Assembly: GCF_002080435.1 (NCBI RefSeq)
Contig: NZ_CP020538.1
Location: 1,178,001 to 1,242,000 of the forward strand
Source: Sphingobium herbicidovorans
GTDB lineage: Bacteria; Pseudomonadota; Alphaproteobacteria; Sphingomonadales; Sphingomonadaceae
Length of the DNA: 64,000 nucleotides
Direction: 5' to 3'
This document shows, piece after piece, positions 45,535 through 54,898 of this stretch; position 1 is the first letter of the stretch; each line of letters starts with the position of its first letter. The notes beneath the pieces were generated by a model that had not been told where the DNA came from, searched no databases, and saw only the letters and a program-made list of their open reading frames with translations. The position numbers were made by a program, and so were the translations under genes.

Positions 45535-46524
45535 ATGCGCCGAATTTTGATCGTCCTGCTTCTTGCGATCCTGCTGTTGCCAGCGCCGCACAAGAACAAG
45601 CCCGAACTGTTCGGCCCGGGCCCGCTGCTGGTGACGGCACGGGCGCTGCCCTTGAACGCATCGGACCCGGCTGTCCGCAGTGTCGGGATGCTGGACTATC
45701 TTGGCGGGTGGCAACTGCGCAGTCCCCATCGCGGCTTTGGCGGCATCTCCTCCCTTCTGGTTCAGGGCGAAGGCCAGGTGCTGGCGCTAAGCGACTCCGG
45801 CACGCTGATGGGCTTCACGCTTCATCCGGGCCGGGACAGCCGCCGTCCCTTCATCGCGCCCCTGCCCGTCCGACGCCAGGATGCAGCCCAGCCATGGTGG
45901 GCGTGGGATTCGGAGGCGATGGCCCACGACCCGGTCACGGGTCGCTACTGGGTGGGATTTGAAATGCTTCAGCGCATCTGCCGCTATGCGCCGGGCTTCT
46001 CGCGCGTGGAGGCCTGCCGCACCTGGCCAGAGATCGAGGCATGGCCGAAAACCGGGTCCATCGAATCCATGGCGCGCCTGCCGGATGGCCGTTTTCTCGT
46101 CATCGCAGAGATGGGTATGCGCGGGGATGGCAGCCATGACACGCTGCTGTTTGATGGAGACCCGGCGGACAGCGCCACCCCATCGCCCCTGCATCTGCGC
46201 TATGTGCCACCCAGGGGCTACAGGCCCACCGACGCCGTCGCACTGGATGATCGCCGCCTGCTGGTGCTCAATCGCCGCGTTACGCTAAAGAGCCTGTTCA
46301 CAGCCACCCTCGCCACCATCGAACTGCCCGTCACGCCCAGACCCGACGACCGCCTGTGGGCGCGACCCATCGCCAGGCTTGCGCCCCCGCTGCTGGCCGA
46401 CAATTTCGAAGGGATCGCGGTCACCCGCGAAGGCGGAAGGACGATCGTCTGGATCGTCTCTGACGACAATCACGAATTTTTCCAGCGCACCCTGCTGCTG
46501 AAATTCGCGCTCCGTTCCCGCTGA
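45535..46524 (+). CDS. esterase-like activity of phytase family protein
   Basis: 329 residues. A hydrophobic leader (about 1-18) points to export. The mature protein has the pattern of the phytase-like esterase family: GFGGISSLLVQGEGQVLALS, AWDSEAMAHDPVTGRYWVGF, SIESMARLPDGRFLVIAEM, and NFEGIAVTREGGRTIVWIVS, a likely beta-propeller. The substrate is unknown. It stands alone. Confidence 0.85.
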   Translation: MRRILIVLLLAILLLPAPHKNKPELFGPGPLLVTARALPLNASDPAVRSVGMLDYLGGWQLRSPHRGFGGISSLLVQGEGQVLALSDSGTLMGFTLHPGRDSRRPFIAPLPVRRQDAAQPWWAWDSEAMAHDPVTGRYWVGFEMLQRICRYAPGFSRVEACRTWPEIEAWPKTGSIESMARLPDGRFLVIAEMGMRGDGSHDTLLFDGDPADSATPSPLHLRYVPPRGYRPTDAVALDDRRLLVLNRRVTLKSLFTATLATIELPVTPRPDDRLWARPIARLAPPLLADNFEGIAVTREGGRTIVWIVSDDNHEFFQRTLLLKFALRSR

Positions 46525-46549
46525 CCATCATCATCGCCAGCCGCCACGC

Positions 46550-46580
46550 AAAAAAGCGGCCCGTTGCCAGGCCGCTTCTT
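46550..46580 (-). terminator. terminator of rpmB
   Basis: AGCGGCC/GGCCGCT stem (46555-46561 with 46570-46576) followed on the minus strand by TTTTTT. It lies 23 bases after the rpmB stop and may also stop transcription from the left. Confidence 0.85.
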
Positions 46581-46602
46581 AAACCGAAACGAATCGAAGT
46601 AA

Positions 46603-46896
46603 TCAGGCGGCGACGGCAGCCTGCTTCTTCACGATGTCGCGCTTCAGGCGGCGAGCCTTCAGCGACAGCTTTTCATCGCTGGTCTTGAGCAGCCAGTTGT
46701 CGAGGCCGCCATTATGTTCGACCGAACGCAGGCCGTGCGTCGATACGCGCAGCTTCACGGTCGTTTCCAGCGTCTCGGAAATGAGCGACACGTTCTGCAG
46801 GTTGGGCAGGAACACGCGCTTGGTCTTGTTATTGGCGTGGGAAACATTGTGACCCACCTGGCGGCCCTTGCCGGTCAGTTCGCAAATGCGCGACAT
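46603..46896 (-). CDS. rpmB: 50S ribosomal protein L28
   Basis: 97 residues. Starts [20 protein letters not shown], followed by [17 protein letters not shown] and the [12 protein letters not shown] segment, all typical of alphaproteobacterial L28. Start at ATG 46896, one of two nearby in-frame ATGs. It is monocistronic and ends at a strong terminator. Confidence 0.97.
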   Translation of the reverse strand: MSRICELTGKGRQVGHNVSHANNKTKRVFLPNLQNVSLISETLETTVKLRVSTHGLRSVEHNGGLDNWLLKTSDEKLSLKARRLKRDIVKKQAAVAA

Positions 46897-47050
46897 AGTC
46901 AATCAACCTTGTAGTTCATGTTCGTTCGGAAAGCGGCGCCACTAACCGGATTCCCGGTCCCCGTCAAGCCGCCTGCCCCAGGATCGAATCGCTTTCGCAA
47001 CCCTTTCCAACCCTGGGACGTTTGTTGCGCATAGATCATAGGAGAGCGCA

Positions 47051-47272
47051 ATGCGACTCATTGGCGGCTTGTTGCTGATTGTGCTGCTGGTACTGGCCGG
47101 AGGCATCGCCACCGGCTTCATCGACCTGCAGAAAACCCAGGAGGGCAGCCTGCCGAAAATCGCCGTGGAAGGCGGGCAATTGCCAAAATTCCAGGCGGAT
47201 GTGGCAAAGGTCGAAGTCGGAACGCGCAACGAAACGGTGGAAGTGCCAACGGTGGACGTCAAAAAGCCCTGA
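47051..47272 (+). CDS. small membrane-anchored or secreted protein, function unknown
   Basis: 73 residues: a hydrophobic segment (about 4-23, LIGGLLLIVLLVLAGGIATG) and a short polar tail ending VEVPTVDVKKP. No known domain. GGAG six bases before ATG 47051 supports translation. It precedes tadA by 40 bases and may be co-transcribed with it. Confidence 0.7.
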   Translation: MRLIGGLLLIVLLVLAGGIATGFIDLQKTQEGSLPKIAVEGGQLPKFQADVAKVEVGTRNETVEVPTVDVKKP

Positions 47273-47312
47273 TCATTCCGCAGGCGCGAAACATGCTGTA
47301 GAGGCGGTCTCG

Positions 47313-47771
47313 ATGAGTCCGCCCTTCCCTCTTCCAGCGCCTATGCGCCGCGCGCTTGATCTGGCCAGCGCGGCCGAGTGCGCTGGCGAAGTCCCTGTCG
47401 GCGCAGTGGTGACCCGCGACGGACAGATCGTCGGCGAGGGCGAAAACCGCAACCGTCGCGACTGCGATCCCACGGCGCACGCGGAAATCGTCGCCATGCG
47501 CGCGGCAGCAGCCAGGCTGGGCGATTTCCGCCTCACCGGCTGTGACCTCTGGGTGACGCTGGAACCCTGCCCCATGTGCGCAGGGGCCATTTCTCACGCC
47601 CGCATCGCCCGCCTCTTTTACGGCGCATCCGATGCAAAGGGCGGCGCGATAGAACAGGGGCCACGTCTCTTCACCCAGCCCCAATGCCTGCACCGGCCGG
47701 AAGTTTATGGCGGGATAGGTGAAACAGAGGCTTCAACGCTGCTGAAGGACTTCTTCGCCGCCCGGCGCTGA
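47313..47771 (+). CDS. tadA: tRNA-specific adenosine deaminase
   Basis: Makes inosine-34 in tRNA-Arg(ACG), essential. 152 residues with the deaminase motifs: zinc and proton-shuttle HAEIVAMR, and LEPCPMCAGAISHARI with the two zinc Cys. Start at ATG 47313. Its last 39 bases overlap the 3' end of the opposing membrane-protein gene. Confidence 0.95.
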   Translation: MSPPFPLPAPMRRALDLASAAECAGEVPVGAVVTRDGQIVGEGENRNRRDCDPTAHAEIVAMRAAAARLGDFRLTGCDLWVTLEPCPMCAGAISHARIARLFYGASDAKGGAIEQGPRLFTQPQCLHRPEVYGGIGETEASTLLKDFFAARR

Positions 47772-49634
47772 ATAGTCGATCCGATAGAGCGTATAAGGCA
47801 GGGCAAAGCCACTCTTGAGCGATACCGGGTGCAGCCAGCCAGGCGTCTCCCCGCGCATCAGTCCAGCGTAGAAGCCGCGCGGGCTACGTGACTGATAGAT
47901 GGTGCCTTCAGGGAAGCCGGGGCAGATCAGCAGGTAGGTGGCGTGATGCCGCGCCGCGATCGGGCGGAAGGCATCGGGCGATCCGTCAAAGGCACGGTGC
48001 AGGTCCAGAATCACCTTGCCGTTGCGATGATAGGGTCCGGCAAGCGCGCTGTGATGCGTCGTCGCGATGATGCGCGGCCCCAGATCGACCATGGTGAATA
48101 TGGTGGCGGGTGGAAGCTGGTTCAGCACCTCTAGCGCGGGCAACGACCGGCAACGGCCATTGGCTTTGTTGATCGCCTGTCGCCTAGCCTTGCGGCCCGG
48201 TTGCTCGGCCTTCGGCTTTTCATCGGATATCGCCGCCCAAAGCTGGTTCATCTGCGGATAAAGCGGCGTCGCAAAGGCCGCCGTAGCGAGCAACGCGGTT
48301 GCAACAACGCCCAGCAGCCGGACCAATGGCCGCCCGAAGATGACCGCCCGGATCACCCGATGCGCGGCCCATGCCGCCGCCGGGATCGCCAGCAACTGCG
48401 CCGCCGGCCCCGCGCGCAACTGCCAGAATAGCAGGGCGGTGGAAAAGAGCATCATCAACCCCACCGTCGCCCACGCCCACAGCCGGTCGCTGTCCCGGCG
48501 CGATTCCCACAAGGCCCAGATCAGGCCGAACAGGCCCGCCACCGGGATCGCCATCAACGGCACGACCAGGCTGCGCGCCTGCGCGGTGATGGGCTTGGCT
48601 TCGCGGATGTTGGAAAGCCACAGCTGCTCCAGTTCGGGCGAAATCTGATAGGCGCCCGTCAGGCATTGCGGCCAGTTGAGCCAGGCAAAGGCCGCGACCG
48701 CTGCGCCAACGACGACGCCAGCAGCCAGCCGGGCAGGCCAGCTACGTAGCGGCAGCACCGCCAGCAGCGTCATGCCCGCGCCTGCCGCTGCAAATATCGC
48801 GACCCAGATAGGCGAGATCGCGTCGCATACCATCTGGCGATTGGCGTAGCTGGCAAAGAGCAGGAAGAGGATAGAGACCGATCCGGCAAGGCTCAGCGCA
48901 TAGGGCAGCATCCGCCTCCCGGCCCCCTCCTTGAACACCCAGCGCAGCGCGATCAGCGCCCCGCCCGCCGCCAGATAGACGATCATTTCCATGCCGATGG
49001 CGATGGACAGCGCGCTGCTCACTCCGGCGATCACCCCGCCACGCAGCCAGTTGCGGTCGATCAGCCCCGCCAGCATCGTCACGACCAGCGCCAACTGCCA
49101 GCCATGATGATCGACGCGCATCGGCACGAACATGCTGATGCCCATCTGCGCGGCAAAGGGCGCAAGCGCGGCCAATATCCAGCCATTGCCCCCCGCCAGC
49201 CGCCGCGCAATGAAGCCAAGCGCCAGCATCAGCGGCAATAGCGGGATCATCGGCGCAATCGCGCAGGCGAGCCGGTCGGCAAGCCCTTGCTCCACGAACG
49301 CGCGAAAAAACAGCATCAGGGCAGCGAGCGGCAGATCGACCAAGCGGGACCAGTGAATGTTGAACCCCGCGGGCGGATCCAGCCGATACTGCCTCAGGTC
49401 GTACCAGCCCTGCCCCGCCAGCCAGTCCCTCACCTGAACGAAGCGGATATTGTCGTCCGTATCGTTGAGTGTCAGCCAATGGACCGAAGGCCAGCGCGAG
49501 TAGAGCAGCCACGCCACGGCCACGAGCCACAACAGGAAGGTCAGCCATTTCCAGTGCCGTTCTGCCCCGGCGGACAGGCAGGTCAGGGCGCGCCGGACAG
49601 GTCCGCGCAGGGCAAGGCTACTTTGCAAGTTCAT
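47733..49634 (-). CDS. multi-pass membrane protein, possibly a GT-C (Stt3-like) glycosyltransferase
   Basis: 633 residues with about 12-13 hydrophobic helices and a soluble C-terminal part (about 470-633). The first loop has LTLNDTDDNIRFVQVRDW, an acidic motif followed by a hallmark arginine-rich stretch, and a later loop has MRVDHHGWQLALVV; acidic loops like these occur in Stt3/PglB-type enzymes. I therefore suggest a lipid-linked sugar transferase, as inference. The divergent GtrA gene fits a polysaccharide or glycolipid role. Its end overlaps tadA by 39 bases. Confidence 0.7.
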   Translation of the reverse strand: MNLQSSLALRGPVRRALTCLSAGAERHWKWLTFLLWLVAVAWLLYSRWPSVHWLTLNDTDDNIRFVQVRDWLAGQGWYDLRQYRLDPPAGFNIHWSRLVDLPLAALMLFFRAFVEQGLADRLACAIAPMIPLLPLMLALGFIARRLAGGNGWILAALAPFAAQMGISMFVPMRVDHHGWQLALVVTMLAGLIDRNWLRGGVIAGVSSALSIAIGMEMIVYLAAGGALIALRWVFKEGAGRRMLPYALSLAGSVSILFLLFASYANRQMVCDAISPIWVAIFAAAGAGMTLLAVLPLRSWPARLAAGVVVGAAVAAFAWLNWPQCLTGAYQISPELEQLWLSNIREAKPITAQARSLVVPLMAIPVAGLFGLIWALWESRRDSDRLWAWATVGLMMLFSTALLFWQLRAGPAAQLLAIPAAAWAAHRVIRAVIFGRPLVRLLGVVATALLATAAFATPLYPQMNQLWAAISDEKPKAEQPGRKARRQAINKANGRCRSLPALEVLNQLPPATIFTMVDLGPRIIATTHHSALAGPYHRNGKVILDLHRAFDGSPDAFRPIAARHHATYLLICPGFPEGTIYQSRSPRGFYAGLMRGETPGWLHPVSLKSGFALPYTLYRIDYSAPGGEEVLQQR

Positions 49635-49679
49635 GGCGGGTGGATTAGAGGCTCCGCATCAAATCGCAACGGGGCCTTC

Positions 49680-50096
49680 ATGAAATTGCTGTCACGACTG
49701 CCGCCGGAAAGACGGGCCCTGTTCTGGCAGGTCGTGCGCTATGGCATCAGCGGCCTGTTCATCACCGCCTGCCAGGCAGTGGTTTACTGGACGCTCGCAG
49801 CGCTGGCCGGATGGCACCCGCAGGTTGCCAATGGGATCGGCTATCTGGCTGCGGTCATGATCGGCTATGTGACGCACAGCGCCTTTACCTTCCGCGGCCA
49901 GGGCGGCGATGGCAATCACGCCGCGCGGGGCGTGAAGTTCGTAGTTGTGTCGTTGCTCAGCTATGCGCTGAACGCCCTATGGGTATTCCTCTGCGTCACC
50001 CATATGCGATGGCCGGAATGGTCGCCCATCCCGGCCATGATCTTCGTGACCCCGGCGGTGATGTTCGGCATCAACCGGCAATGGGTTTTCCGTTGA
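49680..50096 (+). CDS. GtrA-family membrane protein
   Basis: 138 residues, four helices. GtrA pattern: LFWQVVRYGISGLFITACQA, NGIGYLAAVMIGYVTHSAFT with FTFRG, and FGINRQWVFR at the end. GtrA proteins flip lipid-linked glucose across the inner membrane in O-antigen modification. Divergent from the Stt3-like gene, 45 bases between starts. Confidence 0.9.
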   Translation: MKLLSRLPPERRALFWQVVRYGISGLFITACQAVVYWTLAALAGWHPQVANGIGYLAAVMIGYVTHSAFTFRGQGGDGNHAARGVKFVVVSLLSYALNALWVFLCVTHMRWPEWSPIPAMIFVTPAVMFGINRQWVFR

Positions 50097-50099
50097 AAC

Positions 50100-50906
50100 T
50101 TAATGCACGAACCGGGCGACGACGTCCCTGTAGGAACGGCTGACCTTCACCTGCGCGCCCGACTCCAGCACCAGGAAACATTCCCCATTGGTATGCGGCT
50201 TCACCTGCCGCACCTGGCTCAGATTGACGATCGTCGACCGATGCACCCGCTGGAAATTCCTGGGATCCAGTCTTTTCTCCAGATCCTTCATGGTTTCGCG
50301 CAAGATCAGCGAATTGTCGGCGGTATAGATACACATATAATCGCCCGCCGCGTCGATCCGCTCGATCGAATCGACATCCACACGGAATATCTGTCCCCGA
50401 TCCTTGATGTTGATGAGCTTTTCGAAGCGATTGGACGACGGCGCATCCTCATCGCCGCCGGCGTTGAACTCGGTCATCGCATCCGGCGCAACTTCCGCCA
50501 GCACCTCGCGCAGTTTTTCCGCTTCCTGCACCTGCTTCTTTTCGGACAGACGCTGCCGCACACGGTCCAGCGCATCGGCGAGGCGGCCTTCGTCCACCGG
50601 CTTCATCAGATAATCGACCGCCTGCGCTTCAAAGGCGCGGATCGCGTGATCGCTATAGGCGGTGCAGAAAATGAACAGCGGCGGTTCGACTTCCATCAGC
50701 CCCTGGACAACCGAAAAGCCGTCGAATCCAGGCATTTGGATGTCAAGGAACACAAGGTCGGGTTTATGCGTCTTGATGGCGCGAATGGCTTCGCGGCCGT
50801 TCGAGCATGTTTCTACGATTTCGACATCCTCATGCGCTTCCAGACGCAGCTTGAGGCCTTGGATAGCCAGGCTTTCGTCATCGACGAGGATTGTTCTTAT
50901 GGTCAT
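50100..50906 (-). CDS. LytTR-type response regulator
   Basis: 268 residues. Receiver domain with acidic pair DDE (9-11) and phosphoacceptor D55 in LVFLDIQMPG, then a linker and a LytTR DNA-binding domain (about 165-265; RVDVDSIERIDAAGDYMCIY and FQRVHRSTIVNLSQV). ATGA overlap with the kinase gene upstream. It is the output partner of that kinase. Convergent with gtrA. Confidence 0.93.
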   Translation of the reverse strand: MTIRTILVDDESLAIQGLKLRLEAHEDVEIVETCSNGREAIRAIKTHKPDLVFLDIQMPGFDGFSVVQGLMEVEPPLFIFCTAYSDHAIRAFEAQAVDYLMKPVDEGRLADALDRVRQRLSEKKQVQEAEKLREVLAEVAPDAMTEFNAGGDEDAPSSNRFEKLINIKDRGQIFRVDVDSIERIDAAGDYMCIYTADNSLILRETMKDLEKRLDPRNFQRVHRSTIVNLSQVRQVKPHTNGECFLVLESGAQVKVSRSYRDVVARFVH

Positions 50907-52009
50907 GCGGCCACTTTCGATGGTTCATCCAGGTTAAGCGGCATTTCGATCTGGACCGAGAAGCCGCTCGGCGTGGAACGCGTTTCAAAGCTCTGTCGTT
51001 CCCCGAACGCCTGAATCAGGCGATCGCGGATGTTTGCCAGGCCAACGCCTGTCCCTTCGCTCAGAGGAGTGTTTGGACGCATGAACCCCTCGTTCAATCC
51101 CGGACCGGTATCCGATACGATGACCCGGACGTTTTCACCGGCAGGCTGCGCCGTAATGGATATTTCCGCCCCTTCTTCCTTGGGGGTAACCGCATATTTG
51201 ATCGCGTTTTCAACCAACGGCTGGAGAAGCAGGGAAGGCAGCCGCGACTGGGCCACTGCCGGGTCAATGTTAAAGACGGGTCGCAACCTGTCCTCGAACC
51301 GCATCTTCTCGATCTCAAGATAGAGCTTCAACGTCTCCACCTCCTGTTCGATGGTCACCTGCGCGGTGGGTTCGTTGATAAGCGTATAGCGCAGGAACGA
51401 GGACAGGCGCGAGAGCATCGCATTGGCCCGATCCGTCTGCTTCAATAGCACAAGCGTCGATATGCTGTTGAGCGTATTGAACAGAAAATGCGGATTGAGC
51501 TGATAGCGCAGCATGGCCAGTTGCGCGCTGGAAGCCTGATTTTCAAGGCGCAGCAGTTGGTCTGCCTGTTCCTCTACCGTCAGGTAGAAGTTGATGGCGT
51601 AATAGAGCGCCGACCAAGCGCCCAGCAGGGTGATGCTGAGATAGAAGGCGCCAAGGAACAACTGCAGCCCCGCTGTCTCGCTCGCACGATTCTGGGTGGA
51701 AAAGACCCATGCGTCGATGAACGCCACCAGCCCCGCCGCCACGACTACAGTTACGATCGAGGCGCCCCAGGTGACGATAGGACGCTGCTTTTGCAAAAAC
51801 CGGAAGATCACCGCGATCAGCAATGTGACCGAATAGCCGGTCACGGTAGAGATCATCACGGGGATCAGGCTGGAGAGCGGCTGGCCATTGGCGATGGTTG
51901 ATGAACCCCGCAACAGGAAGGCGCCCGCCCACCCCGCCGATTGCAGGTTCCAGAAGGCGCGGTTCTTGTCAGCGAAGAAGGGCTGAGGCTGGATGCGATG
52001 CACAGACAT
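50903..52009 (-). CDS. LytS/YehU-type sensor histidine kinase
   Basis: 368 residues. Four hydrophobic segments in the first 145 residues form the membrane part, with little periplasmic sequence, so the signal is probably membrane-borne. The His_kinase box LNPHFLFNTLNSI has the phospho-His at 174; the ATPase domain has LVENAIKYAV, DTGPGL and GTGVGLANIRDRL. It overlaps the LytTR regulator, forming one two-component system. Target genes are not evident. Confidence 0.93.
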   Translation of the reverse strand: MSVHRIQPQPFFADKNRAFWNLQSAGWAGAFLLRGSSTIANGQPLSSLIPVMISTVTGYSVTLLIAVIFRFLQKQRPIVTWGASIVTVVVAAGLVAFIDAWVFSTQNRASETAGLQLFLGAFYLSITLLGAWSALYYAINFYLTVEEQADQLLRLENQASSAQLAMLRYQLNPHFLFNTLNSISTLVLLKQTDRANAMLSRLSSFLRYTLINEPTAQVTIEQEVETLKLYLEIEKMRFEDRLRPVFNIDPAVAQSRLPSLLLQPLVENAIKYAVTPKEEGAEISITAQPAGENVRVIVSDTGPGLNEGFMRPNTPLSEGTGVGLANIRDRLIQAFGERQSFETRSTPSGFSVQIEMPLNLDEPSKVAA

Positions 52010-52115
52010 TGGCGCCAGCCTAGAACATCCGGCAAAAAAGTGGGAACCGCTTTTTTGTGAAGGGGCTCAACCGCCCAGTGCAACGTGCATGCCTCGACTG
52101 CGCGCCGTCGCCACG

Positions 52116-52598
52116 TCAGGCGGCTGCGGCCGACTCCTCATCCATCGGAGTGATCTCGTCCGGGCACAGCCATACCAGGTCGCTCAGTTCAAGCGGCCGC
52201 CCATCATGCGCCTGGATGGTCATCTTCCGGATCGGCTGGCCATCGCGCCGGTCCGCCAGCACCTGACAGGACACCGGACCACAGCCCCACTTTTCCCCCC
52301 ATTGCCGCAGCGCGATCATCACGGGCGCGAGTTCCCGGCCCTTTTCGGTCAGGCGATATTCGATCTTGCGCCGGTCGCACTGCATCGGCTGACGCAGCAT
52401 GATGCCATTTTCCACCAGCCGCGCCAGGCGATTGGCCAGGATGTTGCGGGCTATGCCCAGGGTCGATTGAAATTCCTCGAAATGCCGGATGCCGGACAGG
52501 GCGCCCCGCAAGATAAGAAACGACCAGCGTTCGCCCATAGCCTCCAGCGCGCTCGGGAGCGCGCATTGTTCCAGATCTTGCGCCAGAATGTGCTTCAT
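52116..52598 (-). CDS. HxlR-family transcriptional regulator
   Basis: 160 residues. Winged helix typical of HxlR: GERWSFLILRGALSGIRHFE, LGIARNILANRLARLVENGI, and YRLTEKGRELAPVMIALRQW. Start at ATG 52598 with GGGA close upstream. Often redox- or quinone-responsive in other bacteria; the C-terminal tail here (about 115-160) is longer than usual. Divergent from rsh. Confidence 0.9.
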   Translation of the reverse strand: MKHILAQDLEQCALPSALEAMGERWSFLILRGALSGIRHFEEFQSTLGIARNILANRLARLVENGIMLRQPMQCDRRKIEYRLTEKGRELAPVMIALRQWGEKWGCGPVSCQVLADRRDGQPIRKMTIQAHDGRPLELSDLVWLCPDEITPMDEESAAAA

Positions 52599-52710
52599 CG
52601 TCCCGCCTAGATAGCTCAAAGCCACAGCCGTTGCAAAAGCGCAGCTATTTTAAGGCAAGATGGGATTTTTTTGTTGCACAGCAAGATGCTTCCCGGACAA
52701 TCGGACTACG

Positions 52711-54816
52711 ATGCTGCGTCAATATGAACTTGTTGAGCGTGTGAAGCGCTACGATCCCGATGCGGACGAGGCGATGATCAACCGCGCCTACGTCTTTTCC
52801 GTCCAGAAACACGGGTCGCAGAAACGCGCCAGCGGCGACCCTTATTTCAGTCACCCGATTGAGGTTGCGGGCATTCTCACCGATTTCAGCCTGGACGATC
52901 AGACCATCGTCACGGCGCTGCTGCACGACACGATCGAAGACACGCTCGTCACCTATGAGGAGATTGAAAGCGCGTTCGGCAAGGATGTTGCGCGCATGGT
53001 CGATGGCGTCACCAAGCTATCCAAGATCGAAGCGATGTCGGAAAATGAGCGGGCGGCGGAAAACCTCCGCAAGTTCCTGCTCGCCATGTCCGACGACATC
53101 CGCGTGCTACTGGTCAAGCTCGCCGACCGCCTCCACAATATGCGCACGCTGCATTTCATCAAGAATGAGACCAAGCGCCGCCGCATCGCCCGGGAGACGA
53201 TGGACATCTATGCGCCGCTCGCCGAGCGGATCGGCATGTACGACTTCATGCGGGAAATGCAGCTGCTCGCTTTCCGCGAGCTGGAGCCGGAAGCCTATGA
53301 CAGCATCACCAAGCGACTGGAGCAGCTGAAGGAAGGGGGCCATGACAAGGTCGACCGGATCGGCGCCGAATTGCAGTTGTTGTTGGGCAGCAACGACCTG
53401 TCCGTCACCGTCTCGGGCCGGGAAAAGCACCCCTTCTCCATCTGGAAGAAGATGCAGGAGCGGCACATCAGCTTCGAACAGCTGACCGATGTCATGGCGT
53501 TCCGCGTCATCACTGAAACGACCGAGGATTGCTACCAGGCGCTGGGCGTCATCCATCAGACTTACAAGATGGTGCCGGGGCGGTTCAAAGATTATATCTC
53601 CACCCCCAAGCGCAACGGCTACCGTTCGCTTCACACGACAGTCATTCATCAGGACAATGCCCGCATCGAGGTGCAAATCCGCAGCCGCGACATGCATCAT
53701 GATGCGGAACTGGGGCTGGCGGCGCATTGGGCATACAAGCAGAAGGGCGATGCGGGCGACCATCATGCAGCGTGGCTGCGCGACCTGGTCGAGATACTGG
53801 AACAGAGCCAGGACGCCGACGAGCTGCTCGAACATACACGCATGGCGATGTATCAGGACCGCATCTTCGCCTTTTCCCCCAAGGGCGAGCTGCACCAGCT
53901 GCCCAAGGGATCGACCCCGGTCGATTTCGCCTATGCCGTCCACACATCACTGGGCAACCAGACGGTCGGCGCAAAGGTCAATGGCCGGGTGGTTCCCCTG
54001 CGTACGCCGCTGGAGAATGGCGACCAGGTCGAGATCCTGAAATCGGAAGGCCAGGAGCCGCAACCGGGCTGGCTGACCTTTGCCGTTACGGGCAAGGCGC
54101 GGGCGGCCATCCGCCGCTTCATCCGGCAGAAGCAGCGCGGCGAGGAAATCGCGCTCGGTGAAAAGCTGTATGACGAAATCATCGGCCGCCTTTCCCCGGA
54201 ACTGGCCAGCGAATTGGGAGAGAAGGCGCTCAAGGCCGCGCTCAAACGCCTGAAGCTTGAAGATCGCGGCGCGCTGATGATCGCCATCGCCACCCATCGC
54301 CTGCGCGATTCAGAGGTCATGGAAGCCCTTGTGCCAGGATCGACGAGCGCGGAGGGCATGGAAGAAGCCCATCCACGTCAGCATGCTCCGGTGTCGATCC
54401 GCGGCCTGACGCCGGGCATCGCCTATCATCTGGGCGACTGCTGCCACCCCGTGCCCGGCGACCGCATCGTCGGCGTGCGCCGCACCGGCGAACCGATCGA
54501 GGTCCACACGATCGACTGCCGCTCGCTCGAGGCCGGGCAGGACGACGATTGGATCGACCTCGCCTGGGACAGCAAGTCGAAGGGCGGCACCGCCCGCCTC
54601 CAGGTCATCGTCAAGAACCAGCCCGGTGCGCTGGCCGCCGTCGCCAATGTGTTCGGCGCGACCAAGGCGAACATCCTCAACTTGCAACTGGTGAACCGCG
54701 AAGGCCCCTTCCACACCGACATCATCGACCTGGAAGTCGCCGACGCCCAGCATCTGAACCGCATCCTCTCCGCCCTCCGCGCACTGGAAACGGTGGCGCA
54801 GGCGGACCGGGTGTAG
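52711..54816 (+). CDS. rsh: bifunctional (p)ppGpp synthetase/hydrolase
   Basis: 701 residues, the normal length for alphaproteobacterial Rsh. HD hydrolase with ALLHDTIEDT, synthetase with REKHPFSIWKKMQERHISFE and RFKDYISTPKRNGYRSLHTT, then TGS (IFAFSPKGELHQLPKG) and ACT domains. It is the single alarmone enzyme expected in the group. The HD motif is intact, so hydrolysis is likely retained. Start at ATG 52711. Confidence 0.96.
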   Translation: MLRQYELVERVKRYDPDADEAMINRAYVFSVQKHGSQKRASGDPYFSHPIEVAGILTDFSLDDQTIVTALLHDTIEDTLVTYEEIESAFGKDVARMVDGVTKLSKIEAMSENERAAENLRKFLLAMSDDIRVLLVKLADRLHNMRTLHFIKNETKRRRIARETMDIYAPLAERIGMYDFMREMQLLAFRELEPEAYDSITKRLEQLKEGGHDKVDRIGAELQLLLGSNDLSVTVSGREKHPFSIWKKMQERHISFEQLTDVMAFRVITETTEDCYQALGVIHQTYKMVPGRFKDYISTPKRNGYRSLHTTVIHQDNARIEVQIRSRDMHHDAELGLAAHWAYKQKGDAGDHHAAWLRDLVEILEQSQDADELLEHTRMAMYQDRIFAFSPKGELHQLPKGSTPVDFAYAVHTSLGNQTVGAKVNGRVVPLRTPLENGDQVEILKSEGQEPQPGWLTFAVTGKARAAIRRFIRQKQRGEEIALGEKLYDEIIGRLSPELASELGEKALKAALKRLKLEDRGALMIAIATHRLRDSEVMEALVPGSTSAEGMEEAHPRQHAPVSIRGLTPGIAYHLGDCCHPVPGDRIVGVRRTGEPIEVHTIDCRSLEAGQDDDWIDLAWDSKSKGGTARLQVIVKNQPGALAAVANVFGATKANILNLQLVNREGPFHTDIIDLEVADAQHLNRILSALRALETVAQADRV

Positions 54817-54847
54817 GGCGGGATGAAGCGGAACTGCTGCCTCCCCC

Positions 54848-54898
54848 GTCACCCCGTCACCCCGTCATCCCGTCATCCCGGACTTGATCCGGGGTCCC
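54848..54898. repeat. 8-bp tandem repeat leading into a dispersed hairpin
   Basis: Four head-to-tail copies of GTCAYCCC (54848-54879; twice GTCACCCC, twice GTCATCCC) run into GGACTTGATCCGGGGTCCC. The last part is the dispersed repeat often seen in sphingomonads. It follows rsh. Confidence 0.8.
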
